A stretch of DNA of 64,000 bases from positions 1-64,000 of the forward strand of contig NZ_JAAUVN010000006.1 in assembly GCF_012030425.1 (NCBI RefSeq), read 5' to 3'. A program made the translations under genes and the position numbers. The notes under the pieces were generated by a model, which was not told the DNA's origin, did not search any database, and saw only the letters and a list, made by a program, of their open reading frames with translations. Positions 18,290 through 25,925 of the stretch are shown one piece after another (the first letter of the stretch is position 1; every line of letters begins with the position of its first letter). Origin of the DNA: Sphingobacterium sp. B16(2022). Its GTDB lineage: Bacteria > Bacteroidota > Bacteroidia > Sphingobacteriales > Sphingobacteriaceae.

Positions 18290-19651
18290 TTAGATATCAT
18301 ATTTTTCCAATCTTCTGTATAAGGCTGCCCGTGTCAGTCCCAACTCCTTTGCTGCTTTACTTATATTTCCATTAAATCGGTCTATCGCCGCTTTAATCGC
18401 TTTTCTTTCTAATTCTTCCAAATTTGTACCAGCAATGCTCGTGTCAAATGAACTTTCTTCGGGCTGTTGCTCAATTGGGGAAAAAAAGATATCGTTACCG
18501 CTAATACTCGCTTGGTCGGCCATAATCACCGCGCGTTCAATGCTGTATTGTAATTCTCGTACATTACCCGGAAAATGATAAGAAAAGAGTTTTTTTATGG
18601 CATCTGCTTCAAATCCGTCAATCCGTTTATTATATTTCTTAGCATAAACGTTTAAAAAATGTTCTGCGAGAAGTTGAATGTCATGTCCCCTATGTCGTAA
18701 AGGTGGAACCTGTATTTCTACAGTATTGATCCGGTAAATCAGATCTTTTCGGAACCTATTTTCATCCGCAAGTACTTTCAAGCCAGCATTTGTAGCTGTT
18801 ATGAGGCGGATATCGACAGGAATCATCTGATGTGATCCTAATGGCGTCACATAACGATTTTGAAGGACGGTCAATAATTTAGACTGTTGCTGCAGCGAGA
18901 TATTTCCAATTTCATCTAAAAACAAAGTCCCTCCATTGGCTGTTTCAAACCGACCTTGACGATCTTCCCGTGCATCCGTAAAAGCTCCCTTTTTATATCC
19001 AAACAATTCGCTTTCAAACAAACTTTCCGTTAAAGAGCCTACGTCAACTTTCACATAGACATCATTGGCACGAAGTGAACGTTTCTGAATGGCCTGTGCG
19101 ATCAGATCCTTTCCTGTACCATTTTCTCCTAAAATCAATATGTTTGCATCTGTCGGAGCAATCTTCTCTAACTTATATTGCAACTCATCCATTACGACCG
19201 ACTGCCCGATTAAATCGGGAACACCGTCCAACGTTAAAAGCGAATTTTTAACTTTTTTGTCTTGATTTTTATTTTCTGTCAGCGCACTTTCTATTGTAGC
19301 CAATAGATGTTCGTTAATCCATGGTTTTACCACGAAATCTGAAGCTCCCTGTTTGAGCGATTTCACGGCTAGGTCAACAGCTCCATACGCTGTAATCATG
19401 ATAACCCGAATATTTGGATATTTTTCTTTTATCCGTGACAACCAGAACAATCCTTCATTACCCGTATTGATTGTACTTTTAAAATTCATATCCAGTAAAA
19501 CCAGATCGTACGACATCTTATCCAGATGTCCCATGAGATTTTCTGGATTAGATTCTACTTGCACATGGCTCACTTTGGGCTTGAGTAATATGCGTGCTGC
19601 TGTTAATAAATCATGGTCATCATCGACGACTAAAACTGCTGACTTTTTCAT
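18290..19651 (-). CDS. Sigma-54-dependent response regulator, NtrC family
   Basis: A 453-residue activator with three domains. The receiver (1-125) has acidic residues 10-12, phosphoacceptor Asp54, Thr87 and Lys109. The AAA+ sigma-54 activation domain (about 145-385) has Walker A GENGTGKD (175-182) and Walker B GGTLFLDE (240-247). The C-terminal Fis-type helix-turn-helix is at about 415-450. The sigma-54 contact loop reads GAFTDA (222-227) instead of GAFTGA, a variant I believe is common in Bacteroidota activators. It lies in an operon tolC-regulator-kinase, with 104 bases to tolC and 3 to the kinase. It is the obvious candidate to bind the six palindromes described below, including the one before its own operon. 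Family assignment is firm; the target sites are inference. Confidence 0.95.
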   Translation of the reverse strand: MKKSAVLVVDDDHDLLTAARILLKPKVSHVQVESNPENLMGHLDKMSYDLVLLDMNFKSTINTGNEGLFWLSRIKEKYPNIRVIMITAYGAVDLAVKSLKQGASDFVVKPWINEHLLATIESALTENKNQDKKVKNSLLTLDGVPDLIGQSVVMDELQYKLEKIAPTDANILILGENGTGKDLIAQAIQKRSLRANDVYVKVDVGSLTESLFESELFGYKKGAFTDAREDRQGRFETANGGTLFLDEIGNISLQQQSKLLTVLQNRYVTPLGSHQMIPVDIRLITATNAGLKVLADENRFRKDLIYRINTVEIQVPPLRHRGHDIQLLAEHFLNVYAKKYNKRIDGFEADAIKKLFSYHFPGNVRELQYSIERAVIMADQASISGNDIFFSPIEQQPEESSFDTSIAGTNLEELERKAIKAAIDRFNGNISKAAKELGLTRAALYRRLEKYDI

Positions 19652-19755
19652 TAAAATAATTTGTTCTGCACTGGCAATGAGGTTATCATGAGTAATTTAT
19701 TGTTCATTATTCTAAAAGAATACTCATGCATGCATTTATTCAGATACTAAGATAA

Positions 19756-21063
19756 CTATAAATTCAACGAGCCTGCATAATAATCATTGATATATTTTTG
19801 AAGCAACCATTCATATTGCTTCACAAGCAACTGAATCTGACTACTGTCCAATTTATTCTTTGCTGTTAAGAAAAGTACGGAATTGCTATTTCCTGCCTCA
19901 AAATGTACCTGTGCAATACGAAATGATTCCGAATAACTTTGTTGCTGTTCTTGCAATTGAACGATGTTATTACTGACATTTTTCAAATTAAAAACAGCCT
20001 TAGCCGTCTCGGTACGTAATTCATTGAGACTAACATCTTTTTGAAATTTGGCAGATTCCAAATCTAATTTAGCTAATTTCACTTGATTATATACAGCGAG
20101 ATGATTGAAGATCGGAATGTTTAAATTGAGTCCAATTGACTTCCCTAAATTATTGTTGAATTGCTTAAAATAACCAAAATCAGCACCGTTTGAATAATTT
20201 GTAGATAAACCTGCACTGAAAGACAAGGATGGCCAATAATTTGATTTCACCACTTTAATATTGCGTTCAGCAGCCTTGATCCGCCAATCCAGTGCTGGTA
20301 TAATTGGCAAATTCTCACTTGCAGCATCAAACAATTGCGCTGCAGTTTTAATTTCAGCATCCTGTTTAAATTCGATCGCTTTCAACTCGCCCAAACTTGT
20401 TTCATCTACATTCAATAAAGTAGATAACCTCACTCTATTGAGATACAAAATCTGTTTATTATTTTCAATTGCATTGATATCATTCGCCAATTGTCCTTTC
20501 AGATCAAAATAATCCCCCGGTGCAATTGCACCTTCTTTATGAAGTACTTCTGCCCTACGAACCTGTTCCCTGGTCACCTCTGTTTGCAATTCGGACTGTT
20601 TCAAGACATCCTGAGCAGTCAAAATCTGAATAAACGATTCGATCACATCCAGTTTAAGCGTATTGATCTGCGAATCGAATTCCAACTTGCTGGCAGTTTT
20701 TGCATCAGCTTTCATACGTATGTCGTGCAAAATTCTAAATCCGTTAAATACAGGAACAGTTACTCCTAAAGAAGCTCCTCCCGAAGAATTGTTTGTTGTC
20801 GTATATTGATTGATTGTTTTATCCAAATAACGCCCCGTACTAAAACCGTGATTTAAACCTGCATTGACATCTGGCAATCGATTCGCTTTTGCCTGTTTCA
20901 AATTAATATCCGCCCTTCTTACATCTAGTTCGTTCTGCATTAAAGCCGGATTTGCTTTTATAGCCAACTGTATGCATTCATTCAACGAGCGCTGTTGAAC
21001 TTGTGCACGCACAAAAGTCAAGCTATAAAGAAAACACAAACTGTATATAAAGATTCGTTTCAT
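19756..21063 (-). CDS. TolC-family outer-membrane efflux protein
   Basis: A 435-residue outer-membrane channel protein. The signal peptide is residues 1-20 (ends VRAQ). Two repeats of the outer-membrane efflux domain follow (about 25-215 and 230-425), with the typical NPAL, ANRLPDVNAGLNHG and later WPSLSFSAGLSTNY segments. Such trimers form the exit duct of type I and tripartite ABC or RND pumps. It is first in the leftward operon with the two-component system and is divergent from the HlyD-type adaptor, with which it presumably forms the envelope-spanning part of a pump. A sigma-54-type promoter lies 25-40 bases upstream. Confidence 0.93.
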   Translation of the reverse strand: MKRIFIYSLCFLYSLTFVRAQVQQRSLNECIQLAIKANPALMQNELDVRRADINLKQAKANRLPDVNAGLNHGFSTGRYLDKTINQYTTTNNSSGGASLGVTVPVFNGFRILHDIRMKADAKTASKLEFDSQINTLKLDVIESFIQILTAQDVLKQSELQTEVTREQVRRAEVLHKEGAIAPGDYFDLKGQLANDINAIENNKQILYLNRVRLSTLLNVDETSLGELKAIEFKQDAEIKTAAQLFDAASENLPIIPALDWRIKAAERNIKVVKSNYWPSLSFSAGLSTNYSNGADFGYFKQFNNNLGKSIGLNLNIPIFNHLAVYNQVKLAKLDLESAKFQKDVSLNELRTETAKAVFNLKNVSNNIVQLQEQQQSYSESFRIAQVHFEAGNSNSVLFLTAKNKLDSSQIQLLVKQYEWLLQKYINDYYAGSLNL

Positions 21064-21086
21064 ATTTCATATTTTCCAAATCTTTA

Positions 21087-21104
21087 ACCACAGGCCATGC
21101 CAAA
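21087..21104 (-). promoter_or_regulatory. Sigma-54-type promoter for the tolC-regulator-kinase operon
   Basis: Minus strand TTTGGCATGGCCTGTGG: TGGC at the -24 position (from 21102) and TG at the -12 position with the correct 10-base spacing. The -12 element is imperfect (GTGG for TTGC). The centre of the palindromic region at 21156-21191 is about 72 bases upstream, as at the other sites of this regulon. Confidence 0.6.
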
Positions 21105-21155
21105 CAAACAAATCACTAATTATCAACTAAATAACAATAACCAATAATGATATAT

Positions 21156-21191
21156 GTTCATCTTCGTACATGCAGGTGTTCGCTTTCGAAC
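21156..21191 (-). promoter_or_regulatory. Upstream activator site, tolC side
   Basis: Four half-boxes GTTC (156-159), GTAC (166-169), GTTC (178-181) and GAAC (188-191, all within the 21.1 kb block), spaced N6, N8, N6. This is the plan of the other sites, with 8 rather than 7 central bases and the left pair altered. The right part is the perfect repeat GTGTTCG-N4-CGAACAC. It probably binds the response regulator for the leftward promoter. Confidence 0.6.
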
Positions 21192-21244
21192 ACTTCAAGA
21201 ATACACTCATTGTTCACCATAAAAAACGGCTTTGTGATCAAGTT

Positions 21245-21279
21245 GTACGCAGCCGAACAATAAGTGTTCGATTACGAAC
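21245..21279 (+). promoter_or_regulatory. Upstream activator site, HlyD side
   Basis: GTAC (21245-21248), N6, GAAC (21255-21258), N7, GTTC (21266-21269), N6, GAAC (21276-21279). This is the common plan with the last box GAAC instead of GTAC. Its centre is 73 bases upstream of the TGGC of the rightward promoter. Confidence 0.75.
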
Positions 21280-21334
21280 ACTAAACAAATAGCTAAAACA
21301 CAATAATTAAATGAATATCAATGCATTACATTTA

Positions 21335-21350
21335 TGGCACATCTTTCATA
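21335..21350 (+). promoter_or_regulatory. Sigma-54-type promoter for the HlyD-permease-ATPase operon
   Basis: TGGCACA at 21335-21341 is a perfect -24 element. The -12 position reads TCATA instead of TTGCA, so on its own the match is weak. The 73-base distance from the activator site, equal to that of four stronger promoters here, supports it. The predicted transcription start is about 15 bases before the ATG at 21376. Confidence 0.55.
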
Positions 21351-21375
21351 GATAATAACAAAATTGAAACGTATT

Positions 21376-22629
21376 ATGGACAGACCTTTAGAAAAGAAGA
21401 AGTGGAATAACAAACGCATATTAACCTTAGTCGGAATTACAGGTTTGGTCGGCCTTATAGCCGCAAGCTTTTATTTTACAAGCGGTAACAGCAAATTGAA
21501 TGTAGAAGCAGATCGTATTTCCATCGTTGAGATTAAAAAAGACAATTTTCAGGAATTCATTCCAATCAATGGATCTGTTCTTCCTATTAGCAGTATTTAT
21601 TTAGATGCTTCCGTTGGAGGCCGTGTGGAAGAAAAATATGTAGAAGATGGTGCGACCTTAAAAAAGGGAGATCCAATCATGCGGTTGTCCAATACGGATC
21701 AGGAACTTAATCTTATTCAACAGGAAACACAGGTTTTAAACCTCTTGACACAATCACAGATTGCCCAAACCAATGCACAACAGGTTTCGATCAATAATCG
21801 TAACCAGATGGCAGATGTAGAACAGGCTTATAAAGAGGCTGAACGTGTATATCAATTAAATAAAAAATTATTGAATGAAAAAGCGATTGGATCACAAGAA
21901 TTTGAAAAATCAAAAAATGAATATAACTACCAAAAAGAACGGGTTAACTTAACAAAACAAATCCTAAAACAGGATGAGGTTTCGACCAATCAAAAAGCGC
22001 ATCAGGATAAAGAAACATATCAACGTACACAAAGTGCTCTTGAATTGATGAAGAGAAAAATCGGCGATTTGATCGTTCGTTCTCCTGTAGATGGTCAATT
22101 AACATCATTTGACGCTGAGATTGGACAAAATAAAAATGCAGGTGAACGTCTTGGACAGATCGACGTACTTACGGGATTTAAGGTTCGTGCGGATATTGAC
22201 GAGCATTATATCAATCGAATTTTTCCGGATCTTCAAGGTGAATTCACGATTGGTGATAAAGCATATAAGTTAAGAATCAAAAAAGTATATACACAAGTAA
22301 CAAATGGACGGTTTCAGGTCGATATGGAATTTATCAATGAAGTTCCTAAGGGTATACGCAGAGGGCAGACTTTACAGATCAGATTGGCTTTGAGTGACGA
22401 GACCAAAGCAGTATTACTTGCAAAAGGAGGATTTTATCAGCAGACCGGTGGTAATTGGATCTTTAAACTGGATAAAAATGGAAATACTGCTTACCGTGTG
22501 GATATTCAACTGGGAAGACAGAATCCTGAATATTATGAGGTCATTAAAGGTCTACAGCCTGGTGATAAAGTAATTGTATCCAGCTATGAAACTTATGATA
22601 AAGTACAGGAGTTAAATATTAAACGCTAA
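21376..22629 (+). CDS. HlyD/MacA-type periplasmic adaptor (membrane fusion) protein
   Basis: A 417-residue adaptor that links an inner-membrane transporter to a TolC channel. An N-terminal anchor helix (about 16-34) is followed by a lipoyl half (VGGRVEEKYVEDGATLKKGD), a long Gln- and Lys-rich coiled-coil hairpin (about 110-225), the second lipoyl half (IVRSPVDGQLTSF) and beta-barrel/membrane-proximal domains. The ATG at 21376 is preferred to a TTG 12 bases earlier. It heads the rightward operon, divergent from tolC and 106 bases before the first permease. It is the only adaptor in the window, although sixteen permeases follow. Confidence 0.92.
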   Translation: MDRPLEKKKWNNKRILTLVGITGLVGLIAASFYFTSGNSKLNVEADRISIVEIKKDNFQEFIPINGSVLPISSIYLDASVGGRVEEKYVEDGATLKKGDPIMRLSNTDQELNLIQQETQVLNLLTQSQIAQTNAQQVSINNRNQMADVEQAYKEAERVYQLNKKLLNEKAIGSQEFEKSKNEYNYQKERVNLTKQILKQDEVSTNQKAHQDKETYQRTQSALELMKRKIGDLIVRSPVDGQLTSFDAEIGQNKNAGERLGQIDVLTGFKVRADIDEHYINRIFPDLQGEFTIGDKAYKLRIKKVYTQVTNGRFQVDMEFINEVPKGIRRGQTLQIRLALSDETKAVLLAKGGFYQQTGGNWIFKLDKNGNTAYRVDIQLGRQNPEYYEVIKGLQPGDKVIVSSYETYDKVQELNIKR

Positions 22630-22686
22630 TAAAACTTATGATAGGATGCTCGCGCTAATCCTCCAAAAAAGTAAAGAGAAAATTTC

Positions 22687-22716
22687 TGAGGTGTTTTTCA
22701 ATAGTTTAACACCTCA
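22687..22716 (+). terminator. Hairpin between adaptor and first permease
   Basis: 9-bp perfect stem TGAGGTGTT (22687-22695) / AACACCTCA (22708-22716) with a 12-base loop, followed by TTCTAATAC rather than a clear T-run. It could reduce read-through from the adaptor into the permease genes or stabilise the upstream message. Confidence 0.4.
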
Positions 22717-22734
22717 TTCTAATACATTAAAGAC

Positions 22735-25101
22735 ATGATTAAAAATTTTATAAAAGCCACCTTTCGTAACCTTTGGAAAACCAAAAGCTACAGCTTTCTT
22801 AATATTTTTGGGCTCGCTATTGGCATTGCCGCAGCAGCTTTAATTTTTCTATGGGTAGAAAATGAGATAAACTATAATAAGAACTTTACGAAAATAGATG
22901 ACATCTATGTTGTTAAATCCAAACAGACTTATGATGGTGCTACTTTCGTATTCGAATCAACTCCAGGCACCTTAAGCCAAGCTATTGAAAAAGAAATTCC
23001 AGGTATAAAACATGCAGTAAGAGTTGGCTCGAATAATTCCCTATTGTTTTCAAATGGGGAGAATAATCTCTATCTAAATGGTTATCATGCCGAACCCGAA
23101 ATTCTCGATTTATTATCAATAAATTTCCTACAAGGTAATCGTTCTGAAGCACTTAAAGAGCCTAATAATATTATTCTTAGTTTGGATGGTGCAAAGCTAT
23201 TATTTGGGGATGAACCCGCACTTGGAAAGTCTGTTCATATCGGTAACAATGAATCGTATATTGTTTCTGGTATTGTCCAGGATTTTCCGAATAATAGCAG
23301 TTTGAAATTTAATTGGATGATTCCTTTCAAAAAATTTGAGACCGGACAAGAATGGTTAAAAGAATGGGGTAATAATGGAATCATGACCTTGATCCAACTG
23401 GAGAAAAATGCTGATGTTAATCAGATTAATGCTAAGTTATTAGACTTTGTTAAAAATAAAACAAACGGCCAAGTTACATTTTCTAAGAACTTCCTTTATC
23501 CGATGAACCGCTGGCGCCTTTACAATGCATTCGATCAAAATGGGAACGAGAAAGAAGGTGGGATTAAAAATGTCAAGTTATTTAGTCTTGTCGCCTGCAT
23601 CGTATTACTAATTGCTTGCATTAATTTCATGAACCTGGCTACAGCCAGATCGGAAAAAAGAGCTAAAGAGGTTGGTATGCGTAAAGTGGTTGGAGCAACA
23701 AAAAATTCTTTAATTGCTCAGTTTTTGGGAGAATCTTTGATCTTCGCCTTTCTTTCCGCATTATTGGCGATTGTGTTTGTTTACATCTCAATTGGACCAT
23801 TTAATAGTATTATCAATCAAAAACTCGAGGTAAATCTATTCAGTACAAACCATTTATTATTTCTACTCACTATCGTATTGTCATGTGGCATATTTGCAGG
23901 AAGCTACCCTGCATTTTATCTTTCGTCATTCAATCCTATTTCGACTTTAAAAGGACACAGGCAGAAAGCTGGTGCGTCAATTTTCATTCGAAAAGGATTG
24001 GTAGTTTTGCAATATACCGCATCAATTGTTCTTATAATAAGTACGATTATCATTTATCAACAGATAAACTATGCTAAAGGTCGAGATTTAGGTTACAATC
24101 GCAGTCAAGTCATTACCACAAATCTCCAAGGGGATTTATCGCAACATATTGATTTAATTAAAGATCAGTTAAAGGCTACAGGAAGTATTGAACATGTAGG
24201 CATTAGCGACATGAGTATTTTAAATATCGGCAGCAATTCAAGTGGGTTTGAATGGGAAGGGAAAGATCCCAAATCCAGTATTCTAATTAGTATGTTGCGA
24301 ACTGATGATGGTTTTATTCCAAGCATGGACATGAAAATGATAGATGGACGTAACTTTAATCCACACTTTTTAGGAGATAGTACATCTATTATCGTAAATG
24401 AGACTCTCGCAAAAATGATCAAAAAAGATGGAATGGTTGCAGGAAGTACGATTACCTATGGAACAGAATCCTTTCGAATAGCGGGTGTTGTTAAAAACTT
24501 TCTTTATAACAGTGTCTATTCATCGCCAATGCCACTTATTTTTATTCCTTTTTCTGCATCTAATGGAATCTTAAATATTAAAACTAAAAATGGTGTTGAT
24601 TTTCCGGTCGTTATTCGGCAAATTGAAAAAATTATTAAAAAATATAATCCCTCTTATCCTTTTGAATATCGGTTTTTAGATGATTCTTTTAATAATACAT
24701 TTCAATCTGAACTGTTTATTCAAAAATTAGCCTCAGTGTTTTCCATCCTTTCTATTATCATCTCTTGCCTAGGTCTATTTGGACTGTCAGCTTTTGCAAC
24801 AGCACAGCGATCAAAAGAAATTGGTATTCGAAAAGTATTGGGAGCATCTGTTACGCGACTGATCAATATGCTCAATCGTGAATTCATTATACTCATCTTT
24901 CTATCTTGCCTAATTGCTTTTCCGATCGCGTGGTACATGATGAATCAATGGTTAGGTAATTATGGTTATCGCATTGATATCTCCTGGCTAGTATTTTTAC
25001 TCAGTGGAGCACTTGCACTTGTTATCGCCATCATAACGATTTCAGGCCAAGCTTTAAAGGCGGCATTATCTAACCCTACAAACTCATTAAGAGATCAATA
25101 A
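22735..25101 (+). CDS. MacB/FtsX-type ABC transporter permease, number 1 of the array
   Basis: A 788-residue inner-membrane permease that shows the plan shared by all sixteen. Membrane helix 1 (about 20-42) is followed by a periplasmic MacB-type domain (45-270) and an FtsX domain with three helices (280-410) carrying the coupling motif KEVGMRKVVGA (311-321). Helix 5 (425-450) then leads to a second periplasmic domain (455-660) and a second FtsX domain (670-785) carrying KEIGIRKVLGAS (694-705). It is thus a fused dimer of two 4-helix units. The tail is NPTNSLRDQ. The ATPase gene follows after 34 bases, which makes this the permease most directly tied to HlyD, TolC and the ATPase. The substrate is unknown. 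Confidence 0.9.
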   Translation: MIKNFIKATFRNLWKTKSYSFLNIFGLAIGIAAAALIFLWVENEINYNKNFTKIDDIYVVKSKQTYDGATFVFESTPGTLSQAIEKEIPGIKHAVRVGSNNSLLFSNGENNLYLNGYHAEPEILDLLSINFLQGNRSEALKEPNNIILSLDGAKLLFGDEPALGKSVHIGNNESYIVSGIVQDFPNNSSLKFNWMIPFKKFETGQEWLKEWGNNGIMTLIQLEKNADVNQINAKLLDFVKNKTNGQVTFSKNFLYPMNRWRLYNAFDQNGNEKEGGIKNVKLFSLVACIVLLIACINFMNLATARSEKRAKEVGMRKVVGATKNSLIAQFLGESLIFAFLSALLAIVFVYISIGPFNSIINQKLEVNLFSTNHLLFLLTIVLSCGIFAGSYPAFYLSSFNPISTLKGHRQKAGASIFIRKGLVVLQYTASIVLIISTIIIYQQINYAKGRDLGYNRSQVITTNLQGDLSQHIDLIKDQLKATGSIEHVGISDMSILNIGSNSSGFEWEGKDPKSSILISMLRTDDGFIPSMDMKMIDGRNFNPHFLGDSTSIIVNETLAKMIKKDGMVAGSTITYGTESFRIAGVVKNFLYNSVYSSPMPLIFIPFSASNGILNIKTKNGVDFPVVIRQIEKIIKKYNPSYPFEYRFLDDSFNNTFQSELFIQKLASVFSILSIIISCLGLFGLSAFATAQRSKEIGIRKVLGASVTRLINMLNREFIILIFLSCLIAFPIAWYMMNQWLGNYGYRIDISWLVFLLSGALALVIAIITISGQALKAALSNPTNSLRDQ

Positions 25102-25135
25102 TAAAATAGAACAATTACAAACAATACATAAAGAT

Positions 25136-25828
25136 ATGAGCACAAAAAATATGATCAAAATCAGTAATCTTCAAAAGTACTATCGTACAGAAGAAGTGGA
25201 AACCGTAGCACTCAACAATTTGAATATCCATGTTAAGGAGGGTGAATTTGTTGCCGTCATGGGACCTTCTGGATGTGGTAAGTCAACGCTGCTCAATATT
25301 ATCGGGCTTCTGGATGATTTGGATGAAGGTAGCTACTTATTTAATGAAATCGAAGTCGCTAAATTCAAAGAACGTGGCCGTTCGGATTTACGTAAGCATA
25401 ATATTGGTTTTGTCTTTCAGAGTTTTAACCTGATCGATGAACTGACGGTATTCGAAAACGTGGAATTACCACTTGTTTATACCAATGTTCCTGCAGCAGA
25501 GCGTAAACGTCGTGTTGAAGAGGTGCTGGAGAAAGTACAGATTATGCACCGACGCAATCATTTCCCACAACAATTGTCTGGAGGTCAGCAACAGCGTGTT
25601 GCAGTGGCCCGCGCTGTGGTCAATAATCCAAAACTAATTCTTGCCGATGAGCCTACAGGTAACTTAGATTCCAATAATGGTAACGAAGTGATGCAATTAT
25701 TAACAGAGTTGAATGAAGCTGGAACAACGATCGTCATGGTAACACATAGTGAGCATGATGCTAAATTTTCAGATCGTGTGATCCGTATGTTAGATGGACA
25801 AGTAATTATGGAAACAGCAACATTATAA
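25136..25828 (+). CDS. LolD/MacB-type ABC transporter ATPase
   Basis: A 230-residue stand-alone nucleotide-binding subunit. Walker A GPSGCGKST (43-51), Q-loop Gln95, signature LSGGQQQRVA (147-156), Walker B LILADEP (167-173, catalytic Glu172) and the switch His204 are all intact, so it should be active as a dimer. The family powers mechanotransmission-type permeases such as LolCDE, MacB and BceAB. It is the only ATPase in the window. Since each permease is a fused double unit, one ATPase dimer per permease would complete a transporter, so this protein may be shared by all of them. That sharing is inference. It sits between permeases 1 and 2. Confidence 0.96.
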   Translation: MSTKNMIKISNLQKYYRTEEVETVALNNLNIHVKEGEFVAVMGPSGCGKSTLLNIIGLLDDLDEGSYLFNEIEVAKFKERGRSDLRKHNIGFVFQSFNLIDELTVFENVELPLVYTNVPAAERKRRVEEVLEKVQIMHRRNHFPQQLSGGQQQRVAVARAVVNNPKLILADEPTGNLDSNNGNEVMQLLTELNEAGTTIVMVTHSEHDAKFSDRVIRMLDGQVIMETATL

Positions 25829-25925
25829 TTGAGCACTTTAATAAATAATTGAAATAATAGCAACCCTAAAAAACGGAATTAGGATTGTAAGTAAAAGTGT
25901 AACAGTTGCAGTAACGTAAAGTAAG

